DNA from: Chaunax sp. Z400
Taxonomy: Eukaryota; Chordata; Actinopteri; Lophiiformes; Chaunacidae
Reading direction: 5' to 3'
NCBI GenBank assembly: GCA_037577475.1
Contig: CM075194.1
Coordinates: 5,755,992-5,819,991, forward strand
DNA: 64,000 nucleotides
Positions within the stretch are counted from its first letter, which is position 1; the number at the start of each line of letters is the position of its first letter. The translations under genes were made by a program, and so were the position numbers. Below, piece after piece: positions 11,301 through 20,700 of the stretch. The notes beneath the pieces were generated by a model. That model was not told where the DNA came from. It worked only from the letters and a program-made list of their open reading frames with translations, and ran no database searches.

Positions 11301-14300
11301 TTCCTGTAGTTTTCAGATGTATTGATGGACCTTCAGTCTCAATGCTGGGTGCTGCAATATCAACTCTGAGAACCTCTTCGGGAATTTTAATGTCGGCTCC
11401 ATCGATTTTGACATCTTTGTCCACATCTGGCATTTCTACTGTAGCACTTGGAATACTAATTCCAAATTTTGGTAATTTCAATGTGGGTATCTTAAATTGT
11501 GAGAGTGATTCTTCTGTGATCTTTGTTGCAACCTTGATCTCAGGAGCTTTAATTTCTACTTCAGCAGAGGGTTGTTTCAGTTCAACATCAGGGACTTTGA
11601 ATTCAGCTTTGGCTTCTGGCAGTGTCACATCTACATCTTTCTTTGATAAACTTAAATCAATTTCGGGCCGTTTGACTTGAGGTGCAGAAAAGCTGAGACG
11701 TGGCATTTTAAACTTGCTTCCTTTTCCTTCATCTGTAGTTCCTGTAGTTTTCATATGTATTGATGAGCCTTCCGTCTCAATGCTTGGTGCGGCAATATCA
11801 ACTCTGAGAACCTCTTCAGGAATTTTAATGTCTCCTCCATCGATTTTGACATCTTTGTCCATTTCAGGCATTTCTACAGTGGCACTTGGAGTCCTAACTC
11901 CAAATCTTGGTAATTTGAATGTTGGCATCTTAAATTTTGATGGTGATCCTTCTGTGCTCTTTGTTGCAACCTTGATCTGAGGAGCTTTAATTTCTACTTC
12001 AGCAGAAGGTTGTTTCAGTTCAACATCAGGGACTTTGACTTCAACTTTGGCGTCTGGCAGTGTCACATCTACATCTTTCTTTGATAAACTTAAATCAATT
12101 TCAGGCCGTTTGACTTGAGTTGCAGAAAAGCTGAGACTTGGCATTTTAAACTTGCTTCCTTGTCCTTCATCTACAGTTCCTGTAGTTTTCAGATGTATTG
12201 ATGGACCTTCAGTCTCAATGCTTGGTGCTGCAATATCAACTCTGAGAACCTCTTCAGGAATTTTAATGTCGGCTCCATCGATTTCGACATCTTTGTCCAT
12301 ATCTGGCATTTCTACTGTGGCACTTGGAATACTAATTCCAAATTTTGGTAATTTCAATGTGGGTATCTTAAATTGTGAGAGTGATTCTTCTGTGATCTTT
12401 GTTGCAACCTTGATCTCAGGAGCTTTAAATTCTACCTCAGCAGAAGGTTGTTTCAGTTCAACACCAGGAAGTTTGACTTCAGCTTTGGCTTCTGGCAGTG
12501 TCACATCTACATCTTTCTTTGATAAACTTAAATCTATTTCAGGCCGTTTGACTTGAGGTGCAGAAAAGCTGAAACGTGGCATTTTAAACTTGCTTCCTTT
12601 TCCTTCATCTGTAGTTCCTGTAGTTTTCATATGTATTGATGAGCCTTCACTCTCAATGCTTGGTGCTGCAATATCAACTCTGAGAACCTCTTCAGGAATT
12701 TTAATGTTGGCTCCATCGATTTCGACATCTTTGTCCATATCTGGCATTTCTACTGTGGCACTTGGAATACTAATTCCAAATTTTGGTAATTTCAATGTGG
12801 GTATCTTAAATTGTGAGAGTGATTCTTCTGTGATCTTTGTTGCAACCTTGATCTCAGGAGCTTTAATTTCTACTTCAGCAGAAGGTTGTTTCAGTTCAAC
12901 ACCAGGAAGTTTGACTTCAGCTTTGGCTTCTGGCAGTGTCACATCTACATCTTTCTTTGATAAACTTAAATCAATTTCAGGCCGTTTGACTTGAGGTGCA
13001 GAAAAGCTGAGACGTGGCATTTTAAACTTGCTTCCTTTTCCTTCATCTGTAGTTTTCATATGTATTGATGAGCCTTCAGTCTCAATGCTTGGTGCTGCAA
13101 TATCAACTCTGAGAACCTCTTCAGGAATTGTAATGTCTCCTCCATCGATTTTGACATCTTTGTCCATTTCAGGCATTTCTACAGTGGCACTTGGAGTACC
13201 AGCTCCAAATCTTGGTAATTTGAATGTTGGCATCTTAAATTTTGATGGTGATCCTTCTGTGCTCTTTGTTGCAACCTTGATCTGAGGAGCTGTAATTTCT
13301 ACTTCAGCAGAGGGTTGTTTCAGTTCAATGTCAGGGACTTTGACTTCAGCTTTGGCTTCTGGCAGTGTCACATCTACATCTTTCTTTGATAAACTTAAAT
13401 CTATTTCAGGCCGTTTGACTTGAGGTGCAGAAAAGCTGAGACTTGGCATTTTAAACTTGCTTCCTTTTCCTTCATCTGTAGTTCCTGTAGTTTTCAGATG
13501 TATTGATGGGCCTTCAGTCTCAATGCTGGGTGCTGCAATATCAACTCTGAGAACCTCTTCAGGAATTTTAATGTCGGCTCCATCGATTTCGACATCTTTG
13601 TCCACATCAGGCATTTCTACTGTGGCACTTGGAATACTAATTCCAAATTTTGGTAATTTCAATGTGGGTATCTTAAATTGTGATAGTGATTCTTCTGCGC
13701 TCTTTGTTGCAACCTTGATCTCAGGAGCTTTAAATTCTACCTCAGCAGAAGGTTGTTTCAGTTCAACACCAGGAAGTTTGACTTCAGCTTTGGCTTCTGG
13801 CAGTGTCACATCTACATCTTTCTTTGATAAACTTAAATCTATTTCAGGCTGTTTGACTTGAGGTGCAGAAAAGCGGAGACTTGGCATTTTAAACTTGCTT
13901 CCTTTTCCTTCATCTGCAGTTCCTGTAGTTTTCAGATGTATTGATGAGCCTTCAGTCTCAATGCTTGGTGCTGTAATATCAACTCTGAGAACCTCTTCAG
14001 GGATTTTAATGTCTCCTCCATCAATTTTGACATCTTTGTCCATATCAGGCATTTCTACAGTGGCACTTGGAATACTAATTCCAAATTTTGGTAATTTCAG
14101 TGTGGGTATCTTAAATTTTATTGGTGATCCTTCTGTGCTCTTTGTTGCAACCTTGATCTCAGGAGCTTTAATGTCTACTTCAGCAGAAGGTTGTTTTAGT
14201 TCAACATCAGGGACTTTGACTTCAGCTTTGGCTTCTGGCAGTGTCACATCTACATCTTTCCTCGAGAAACCTAGATGCAACTCTGGTCCTTGTCCTTTTG

Positions 14301-17300
14301 GTATTGTCATACCAAACATTGGCATTTTAACCTTGCTTCCTTGTCCTTCCACTTCAGCATGCAATGATTTATTTTCCAGCTCAGGTCTTTCAACTTCAGC
14401 CTTTGCCTCTGGAATAAAAACTTCTACTTTTCCAAGATGGACATCCATTTTTGGGGCATCTGCAAGTTTGACTTCCGCTTTTGTCTGTGGTAATGTCACA
14501 TCTATGTCTTTCTTTTTTGAGCTGAAATCAAACTCTGGTGCTTTTATTTTTGGCATTTTGATTCCAAATTTTGGTTTTTTGAACCTTCCTCCCTGTCCAT
14601 CAAGTTCACCCTCAATATTCAAGGACGGCATTTCCACCTCAGGGGTTTTAACCTCAATCCTTGCCTCTGGAATTGAAACATCTACTTTTCCAAGATCCAC
14701 CTTTGGAAGTTTAATATCAGCCTTTGTCTCTGATAATTTGTAATCTACATCTTTTTTTGCTAAGCTTGAATCAAATTGAGGTCCTTTTACTTTTGGCATT
14801 TTGATTCCAAACTTTGGTATCTTAAACCTCCCACTATGAGCATCCATTTCTACGTCACACTCTGGTTGTTTCATTGTCACAGGGTCTTCTGGTAGTTTAA
14901 CCTCAACTTTATTCTCTGGGACTTCCATCTTGTTGTCTGGAATTGAAGCATTTACTCTTCCAAGATCAACCTCTGGAAATGTCACATTGGCCTTAGCCTC
15001 TGGTAATGTGGCATCTACTTTGTTCTTTGATATGCTAAAATCAAGTTTAGGTCCTTTCACCTTTGGCATAGAGAGATCAAAATGTGGCATTTCAAACTTG
15101 GTTCCTTTTCCCTCCTGTTCAGGTCCTTTCACATCTATTGAGGAACCCTGAAAGTCAACACTTGGTGCTTCAGTGTTTACTGCAAACCCCTTTTCAGGAA
15201 TATTAATGTAAGCTCCATCAACTTTGACATCTTCGTCCCGATCAGGTACATTTACAGAAACATTTGGAGAAATAATACCAAATTTAGGTAGTTTTAATCT
15301 CGGAATCTTTAAATTTGATAGTGATTCTTCAACATCCTGTTGATGAACTGCAATCTCTTGGGCTTCAGGAACTTCTGGGAGTTTGACCTCAACTTTAGCT
15401 TCTGGTAGTGCAACATCTACATCTGTTTTTGATAGGCTCAAATCGATTTTAGGTCCTTTCACCTTTGGCATGAATATGTCAATATGTGGCATTTTAAATT
15501 TGCTACCCTTTCCCTCTCTTTCAATCTTTTTAATCTTTTTCCTATCAATGTTTATATCCTCATCTGCACGGGACACATTTACACTGATGTCAGTAGTAAC
15601 TTCTTCAAATTTTGGCAATTTCATTGTGTGCTCCTTTGCATCAATTCCTTTTACTTCACCTTTGATCTCTGGAATGTAGATGTCAGTATTTGGCTTTGCA
15701 GCATCAGGATAAACACCAAAATCTGTGAGCAGAATACCACCATCCTTTTTGGCTGTTGAACCACCCACTGAATCAATGTATTCAATGCCATCAATTTCAG
15801 GTATTTTGACATCAGATATGTCTCCTCCAATCTGCCACTTGTCTTTCCGTGTTCCAGTTTCTACTTCTTGGATGTCAAAAGTCCCTTCTCCTTTAAGGGT
15901 TCCGTCTTTTTGCTCTGAGATATTTTGTTTTGGCAAATAAATTCCAACGTCAGGGATTTTTATATTTGGCTTTGCAATCCCAAAGCCAGAGGTTGCTATC
16001 TTTGCCTTCCTTGATTTCCTATCTGATTCTTCGGGGTTGAGTGTATCTGTTGACTCATCTGCAGCTTTGACGCCTTCTGTGACATGTGTTTTCTCAGTGT
16101 CTTTAGCCTGAAGAATGGTCACCTCTTGTGCACTTTCTATTCCAGGTATTGTGATATCTTCTCTTGTATAGACCTTAGTTTTGTGTTTCATTTCAATTGT
16201 TTTTAAATATACCTTGTTCTCAAGTAAGAGTTCCTCTGAGGTTGAATCTCTAGGTGCGATCTTTGGTAGTTTCATTGTAGTCTTGGGGATGTCTGGAGAG
16301 GCAGTTACGTCAAACCTAGTGAAGTGTGTCTCATATTTTGTTTTGGTATCTACAACTTTGGTAGGTGTTTTCACTGATATTCGTTGTGCATTTGCATCGA
16401 TCACAGTTATTTCTTGTGGAATAGGTACTCCTGATGTGTCAACCTCTGGCAGCTTATATCCAGGCAATTTTGAAACTGCCTCTTTCACACTGTCAACATC
16501 AATTGATAGTTGTACAGTTTCAGCTTGAGGTTCTTCATATTGTCCCATAAAACGAGCTTTAGGATCTTTAGGTCCTTTGGTTGTGGTCCTCATAGAAATG
16601 TCCTCCATACCTGGAATCTCAATTTCTTCACGTTTGGGAAGTCGCATTCTGGATGACAGTTGCTCATAAGGATCTTTCACTTCTGTGCCCTCAGTTGTAT
16701 GCTGCTCAGTTTTAATTGTGTACTCCTCAAAATTTGCATTCATTTTCTGTATTGTTTCATCAGTGGCAATATCACCGAAGCCTATTTTAGGCAGTTTGAA
16801 TGTTGGTCCTGTTTTTGTGTCTTCTTTTTGTTTAATTTCCTTGGCTTTCTTCATTTTTTCTTCACTTTTCTGTGGAGATATGCCTATAAATGGAACATCA
16901 ACATCCATTTCCAGCTTGGGTACACTCATTTCCATCTGTGGTGTAACTGATTTGGCTGAAATTACCCTTGCATTCTCACTGCTGATTATTTGGGTATTGG
17001 GATCGATTTTTAGTTGATCTCCCTGTAGTATGCTGTATGACTCAAAACTTGAGATGACATCTGATTTTTTATTTTCAGGTTGATCTGCTATTTCCACACT
17101 TGCACCCAGCGTTTTCAACCTTTTGGGGGACGCTTTTGCTTTTGCATCTTTCTTGTGTGATTTATCCTTTCCCAAAATTTTTATCTTGAATTCAGACCGT
17201 TCTTTCTTCTTTTTCTTGCCATCAGGGGACTTCATACCGGAGTGGCTTTCTTTATCTACCAGAGCCACAGTTAGATCTGTTGTTTTCAAAGTGCTATCTG

Positions 17301-17727
17301 TGAGATTGATGAGTTCCATTTTGTGTTGAACAGTTTGAGGTTCAGTCAGTTTTTGATCATTTTGGTCTGCCACTACTTTCAGATCCTCTGTCACATATTC
17401 CTCAGGTGTTTCTCCTGATGGGCTTTCAAGGCACTGTTCTTCAGATGGACTTATGCGACCACTCTTCGTCAGGGCAGAAAGCTTCATTTTATGCCTCTTC
17501 TTACCTTTAAGAGCATCCTGAGATTTTATAGGTGACTCTGTGTCACTTGTGGGTGGACTAAGCTCAAGCTTTCTCTGCTCATCAGCCTCTGAGGAACTGT
17601 GAGATCTTATAAAGCGGGACTTCCGTCCTTTTCCAAAGGAAGGAAACTTAGGCCATGAAATGCGTGCATCACCACGCCTTTTAGTTTTTCCTTGGTCCCT
17701 CATCTCTGGAGCATCAAGGTCTTCCTC
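5395..17727 (-). CDS. ahnak2: ahnak2 giant terminal coding exon (exon 7)
   Basis: A 12,333-nt uninterrupted exon with acceptor CAACAG|GAG and stop TGA at 5397-5395. It starts EEDLDAPEMRD, then ISWPKF and RSHSSSEAD (AHNAK2-like) and lysine-rich clusters such as KGKKRHKMK that could act as nuclear signals. Irregular AHNAK-like segments span about residues 500-1370, the regular 146-residue array about 1370-3710, and a degenerate repeat tail follows. The end is a non-repetitive Ser/Thr-rich domain with ITILSSGVSSSSED, closing in FFDREKK. A single giant 3' exon is typical of AHNAK-family genes. Confidence 0.95.
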   Translation of the reverse strand, partial: EEDLDAPEMRDQGKTKRRGDARISWPKFPSFGKGRKSRFIRSHSSSEADEQRKLELSPPTSDTESPIKSQDALKGKKRHKMKLSALTKSGRISPSEEQCLESPSGETPEEYVTEDLKVVADQNDQKLTEPQTVQHKMELINLTDSTLKTTDLTVALVDKESHSGMKSPDGKKKKKERSEFKIKILGKDKSHKKDAKAKASPKRLKTLGASVEIADQPENKKSDVISSFESYSILQGDQLKIDPNTQIISSENARVISAKSVTPQMEMSVPKLEMDVDVPFIGISPQKSEEKMKKAKEIKQKEDTKTGPTFKLPKIGFGDIATDETIQKMNANFEEYTIKTEQHTTEGTEVKDPYEQLSSRMRLPKREEIEIPGMEDISMRTTTKGPKDPKARFMGQYEEPQAETVQLSIDVDSVKEAVSKLPGYKLPEVDTSGVPIPQEITVIDANAQRISVKTPTKVVDTKTKYETHFTRFDVTASPDIPKTTMKLPKIAPRDSTSEELLLENKVYLKTIEMKHKTKVYTREDITIPGIESAQEVTILQAKDTEKTHVTEGVKAADESTDTLNPEESDRKSRKAKIATSGFGIAKPNIKIPDVGIYLPKQNISEQKDGTLKGEGTFDIQEVETGTRKDKWQIGGDISDVKIPEIDGIEYIDSVGGSTAKKDGGILLTDFGVYPDAAKPNTDIYIPEIKGEVKGIDAKEHTMKLPKFEEVTTDISVNVSRADEDINIDRKKIKKIEREGKGSKFKMPHIDIFMPKVKGPKIDLSLSKTDVDVALPEAKVEVKLPEVPEAQEIAVHQQDVEESLSNLKIPRLKLPKFGIISPNVSVNVPDRDEDVKVDGAYINIPEKGFAVNTEAPSVDFQGSSIDVKGPEQEGKGTKFEMPHFDLSMPKVKGPKLDFSISKNKVDATLPEAKANVTFPEVDLGRVNASIPDNKMEVPENKVEVKLPEDPVTMKQPECDVEMDAHSGRFKIPKFGIKMPKVKGPQFDSSLAKKDVDYKLSETKADIKLPKVDLGKVDVSIPEARIEVKTPEVEMPSLNIEGELDGQGGRFKKPKFGIKMPKIKAPEFDFSSKKKDIDVTLPQTKAEVKLADAPKMDVHLGKVEVFIPEAKAEVERPELENKSLHAEVEGQGSKVKMPMFGMTIPKGQGPELHLGFSRKDVDVTLPEAKAEVKVPDVELKQPSAEVDIKAPEIKVATKSTEGSPIKFKIPTLKLPKFGISIPSATVEMPDMDKDVKIDGGDIKIPEEVLRVDITAPSIETEGSSIHLKTTGTADEGKGSKFKMPSLRFSAPQVKQPEIDLSLSKKDVDVTLPEAKAEVKLPGVELKQPSAEVEFKAPEIKVATKSAEESLSQFKIPTLKLPKFGISIPSATVEMPDVDKDVEIDGADIKIPEEVLRVDIAAPSIETEGPSIHLKTTGTTDEGKGSKFKMPSLSFSAPQVKRPEIDLSLSKKDVDVTLPEAKAEVKVPDIELKQPSAEVEITAPQIKVATKSTEGSPSKFKMPTFKLPRFGAGTPSATVEMPEMDKDVKIDGGDITIPEEVLRVDIAAPSIETEGSSIHMKTTDEGKGSKFKMPRLSFSAPQVKRPEIDLSLSKKDVDVTLPEAKAEVKLPGVELKQPSAEVEIKAPEIKVATKITEESLSQFKIPTLKLPKFGISIPSATVEMPDMDKDVEIDGANIKIPEEVLRVDIAAPSIESEGSSIHMKTTGTTDEGKGSKFKMPRFSFSAPQVKRPEIDLSLSKKDVDVTLPEAKAEVKLPGVELKQPSAEVEFKAPEIKVATKITEESLSQFKIPTLKLPKFGISIPSATVEMPDMDKDVEIDGADIKIPEEVLRVDIAAPSIETEGPSIHLKTTGTVDEGQGSKFKMPSLSFSATQVKRPEIDLSLSKKDVDVTLPDAKVEVKVPDVELKQPSAEVEIKAPQIKVATKSTEGSPSKFKMPTFKLPRFGVRTPSATVEMPEMDKDVKIDGGDIKIPEEVLRVDIAAPSIETEGSSIHMKTTGTTDEGKGSKFKMPRLSFSAPQVKRPEIDLSLSKKDVDVTLPEAKAEFKVPDVELKQPSAEVEIKAPEIKVATKITEESLSQFKIPTLKLPKFGISIPSATVEMPDVDKDVKIDGADIKIPEEVLRVDIAAPSIETEGPSIHLKTTGTVDEGQGSKFKMPSLSFSATQVKRPEIDLSLSKKDVDVTLPDAKVEVKVPDVELKQPSAEVEIKAPQIKVATKSTEGSPSKFKMPTFKLPRFGVTTPSATVEMPEMDKDVKIDGGDIKIPEEVLRVDIAAPSIETEGSSIHMKTTGTTDEGKGSKFKMPRLSFSAPQVKRPEIDLSLSKKDVDVTLPEAKAEFKVPDVELKQPSAEVEIKAPEIKVATKITEESLSQFKIPTLKLPKFGISIPSATVEMPDVDKDVKIDGADIKIPEEVLRVDIAAPSIETEGPSIHMKTTGTADEGKGSKFKMPSLRFSAPQVKRPEIDLSLSKKDVDVTLPEAKVEVKVPDVELKQPSAEVEIKAPQIKVATKSTEGSPLKFKMPTFKLPRFGAGTPSATVEMPEMDKDVKIDGGDIKIPEEVLRVDIAAPSIETEGSSIHMKTTGTTDEGKGSKFKMPRLSFSAPQVKRPEIDLSLSKKDVDVTLPEAKAEVKLPGVELKQPSAEVEIKAPEIKVATKITEESLSQFKIPTLKLPKFGISIPSATVEMPDMDKDVKIDGGDIKIPEEVLRVDIAAPSIETEGSSIHMKTTGTADEGKGSKFKMPRLSFSAPQVKRPEIDLSLSKKDVDVTLPEAKAEVKLPGVELKQPSAEVEIKAPEIKVATKSTEGSPSRFKMPTFKLPRFGVGTPSATVEMPDVDKDVKIDGADIKIPEEVLRVDIAAPSIETEGPSIHMKTTGTADEGKGSKFKMPSLRFSAPQVKRPEIDLSLSKRDVDVTLPEAKAEVKVPDVELKQPSAEVEIKAPQIKVATKSTEGSPIKFKMPTFKLPKFGVGTPSATLEMPDMDKDVKIDGGDITIPEEVLSVDIAAPSIETEGSSIHMKTTGTSDEGKGSKFKMPSLSFSTPQVKRPEIDLSLSKKDVDVTLPEAKAEVKVPDVELKQPSAEVEIKAPQIKVATKSTEGSPSKFKMPTFKLPRFGAGTPSATVEMPDVDKDFKIDGGDIKIPEEVLRVDIAAPSIETEGSSIHMKTSGTADEGKGSKFKMPSLSFSAPQVKRPEIDLSLSKKDVDVTLPEAKAEVKVPDVELKQPSAEVEIKAPEIKVATKSTEGSPSRFKMPTFKLPKFGVGTSSATVEMPDMDKDVKIDGGDITIPEEVLRVDIAAPSIETEDPSIHMKTTGTTDEGKGSKFKMPSFSFSAPQVKRPEIDLSLSKKDVDVTLPEAKAEVKVPDVELKQPSAEVEIKAPEIKVATKSTEGSPSKFKMPTFKLPKFGVGTSSATVEMPDMDKDVKIDGADIKIPEDVLSVDIAAPSIDTKGPSIQIKTTGTADEGKASKFKMPSLSFSAPQVKQPEIDLSLSKKDVDVTIPEVEAEVELPNVKVKESEATISEPDAPTVEVEAKLKRPNWTFPKFSFSRTGDKVPDGDQNLETPKVDVTSPEAKREVRLADVEVQGSLEGISTKEPSAVELDANLKKSKFSLPKFSFSKSNVKAPEVSAELPHVDVSLSEGEVKVRQPEMEIKAPELEAEHDGQGTKFKLPKFNFTQSKAKGQDEDLKASQKDVDITLPGLKAEVRLPEVQEDDTVNAKGPSVDINMDESRAALTDTEMSKTETVSAGLESPSKFKLPSFKMPKLSFSRPKSEDENAPVETEYKQDQPEIEVEQQGQSKSPKMTLTSFGEIFKNFEVGIDGKKTDKEEEILEPSKQIHETDEHSGNQLEPKERETNTKQDITKSPERTGWFKFPKFGLSSPSEPAKTSEKGGIVDEEISPTCSVQSSDAFADISSAMTSEYVGLSLSSPTKVTVKYSDPNAARRLEDMHSNIITSTTRTEVISVEPNLPEKITILSSGVSSSSEDTLRLESGKIHVIRSNIQATPEAQQANLLSAAQIQSHGGLPPKSEADETASWTVKDSQGGKRTIYERRLVRETSSERSESKKTIVITKQITHIGKFDSSEPISGETASSIQRLRDNMHSEKMRFFDREKK

Positions 17728-20700
17728 CTGTTGAGCAGCAGAAATATGAAATGTTAGTTTTAGCCTCAATGCTACCTATCACTAAGACTCTGGGCAGACA
17801 ACTTGAAAATAGTTACAGGGATGATGTCAGATTCCATGACTGGTTCAGTCTCTGTGATGTCTGGTTTGCGTTTCAAGCAGAGCTTCACTTTGTAAGCCTG
17901 AGCATGGTCCAGAATCTGAATGGCATCCTCATATGACATGTTGTCAAAATACACGGTGGCGCTCAGAACCTGATCACCTGTGTAAACAAGAACAAAATAT
18001 TTCATAAGAGGCTTTCAGTCTATAAATTTGTTTTCATAAATAATAGAAATGAATGAAACTAATACATGCTGTATGATTAAGCATTAGACCATGTAACTTG
18101 CTAGAAAATTCTTCAAGTTAAGGTAATGACATTTGTATGGATCAGCATCAGTGCTTAGTCTATCCCACAACTAAATGTTTTCATTCATGTTGATATGTGG
18201 AATGGGTTTTGGAGTTTGAAATTCTAATACTGGAAAATATACAACAAAATACTCTTCAAGATGTAAAGGTATTATGTAAGAATTTTCCGATGGACCACTC
18301 AAATTTTCAGTTTTCATTATACGTTGAGAGAAAATGTCGCTATAATTGTTTCTTATTTCTGAATGCTAGTTTACCTTCTTTCAGTCCCAGACTTTTTGAG
18401 GCAGGTGATTCTGGTACCACTTCCTTAATGAAAATCCCCTCTTTACCCCCACCACCATAAACAAGACCCTCTGCACATCCGTCTTTGGTTGTTTTCACTA
18501 TCACCCCACTCTCAGGGCTGTGAACTTCCTGCCAGCACATCAAAATAGAAAGAAAAAAGATTATTTTACCTTCAACTGTGCAGCTATTCTCTGCTGCTGC
18601 ACAGCCTGAAGGGATTTACAGATACATTACAGAGAGAGGAAGGTGGGAATGTCGCACCTTTAGTTTACTCATCTTTGGAGTTGAGCGCTTTTCAAACATG
18701 GAACCAAGCCCAGACTTTTTAGTTTTCTTTCCACTCCCACTTTTGTGGTGTGGGTCATGCTCCGCTTCGAACTGGAAGGAAAATTAAAGAAAAGATCTTT
18801 ATCTTAAAATTCTAAATAAACAAAATGACATGTTACTGTTGCATCAAACACAACAAAACATACAATAACATATATCAGTGCAGTTACAACCGTCCTCCAT
18901 TTCTCTACTCTTTGTTTCAGTCATTAAAAGAAACTCCTGATTTGATCTTAGGACCTACATGGCTCTGTGTGAGCATAAACGAGCCAAATGCACAAACTTT
19001 CTTCTCTTAGTCAAATGCTTACTTTATAAGAACTTTATTTATCCTAAGCACATAGTTTGTTGAATAGGATTTTTCACGGTTTCCTGGTTTGTTGTGTTAG
19101 TGTATCAGAGTTCTATTGGTGCTCTGTACCTCTTTGTCACTGTCGGTGTATTTTTCAGTTTCAGGATACTCCTCGACCGGGGAAGATCCTTGAGGACGTG
19201 GTCTCTCTCCCTCTGTGAGCTTAGATGGCTCGTCACATACCTTTGTGGACATAAGGTCAGTCAGCACAAAAACTTTCTGTTCCCAAAGCAGTTTGTTGTC
19301 ATCAATTCAAAGAGATATCATGTCAAGACATTTTCCACTCCTCTACTTTTTCTAACCTAGCCACCTAAAAAACGGTTTTAATGTTAAAACTCATGGAGCT
19401 GCGCCTGTAGAATGAACCACAAAGGTGTGGAAAGAACTGGATTACAAATAGTGTGATAACTTGTTATACTGAAAGCAGCTTATAATTGTCACATTAATTA
19501 TGCGTTTCCTGGAATGGTCCTGATCAAAATATCTAAACAATAATTTGATTTGTTACCATAACGTTAATTGTGAACTGACAATTAATCCTAATGACTTGTC
19601 AACCCAATAAATAATTTGATAGTCCTTTTTCACTCAAACTGAAAACATCCCAAAGACAATCTATTTAATGCTTAATGTCATAACTTCATTGATTTATGTA
19701 TGCTTATTTTGATAGTGATGGCTGCTACACATTTGAAACAAATTGGAGCAGGGGTAACATGTTTTGGAACATTCCACAGGTAAACAGGTGATAGTATCTT
19801 GATTGGATATGAAAAGGGTAACTTTGAAAGGCTCAGTACTTCTCAAACAAGGATTGGGCGAGGCCCACCACTTTTTTTAGACACATGATTGTGTAAATGC
19901 TAGTACTACAGGGGCACAGTAACACTTTGTAAATATAATAAGAAGATAAGAAATCAAACAGGAAGACATTAAATGAAACATTCATTTCACTTGCAGTCAC
20001 AATGAAGTCACTCACTGAATCGTCTTCTGTTCCGGGCTCTGGTCCTCTCAACCTTCGGCTAGCTCCTGTTCACATGCACACACAAATACACAGAAAATAG
20101 ACAACACGTAAATAACAAAATACCCTCTGATATCACATCTGCTTAATGTAATAATATTTTGGGGGGTTTTTTGTTCCTCAAGCACCAAGTAAATAGCTCC
20201 ATCCCAGAAACTTGTGATGCATGGTGACGCACAGCTAAACTGAAAGGTGAATTAGGTCATTTAAGCATCACCAGTCATGAGCAGCTGGAAAAAAAAGACT
20301 ACAAATAAATATTTTTGTTAATTGAAATTTTTCAGGCATACATTTACAAACAATACTCGCATGATTATGTATATATAAGTAGTAGTCGGTATGTTTTTTA
20401 TGTGCATTTCTTTCTTTTTAGTAGTAAGCTGAGACTTTCACCCAGTCTGACTCCTGACAGTTGTTATGAGACTCAGAGAGACACTGGAGCCGAGGATGAG
20501 ACTATTTAGAGTTCTTCCTGGCAAAAATTCCCCAAGGGACCTGCTGCCTCCTTCGCCTGTTAAGTGATCCACTGTATCGATCCACTGATTAGACTCTGCA
20601 GCCTCTCATCTCAGCCTCTCAAGACAGCCAGAAAGGGAAAGTCTGACTCCAAATGAATATGGTTAGACAGATTATTATTATTGTTACCCACTTTGATGCT

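Noticed and set aside
7240..14275. CRISPR-like or satellite array
   Set aside because: The regular repeats are 438 bp, coding, in frame throughout and part of a known protein family.
7334..14743. Series of plus-strand open frames of 88-134 codons (and one of 282) every 438 bp
   Set aside because: They are antisense shadows of the ahnak2 coding repeats. Their periodicity is that of the repeat, and they lack start context or any known domain.
17728..17769. Methionine at 17769 as start of the giant protein
   Set aside because: It lies inside the 89-bp intron. The splice acceptor at 17728 and in-phase upstream PDZ exons show that translation starts at 28483.
17775..17777. Alternative donor AG|GTAGCA for exon 6
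   Set aside because: It would enter the giant exon in the wrong frame; CCT|GTAACT at 17817/17816 keeps phase 0.
19241..19252. In-frame ATG just before ahnak2 exon 3 as an alternative start
   Set aside because: It sits before the acceptor CAAAG|GTA in intronic sequence. It is possible only if transcription started inside intron 2, for which nothing is seen.
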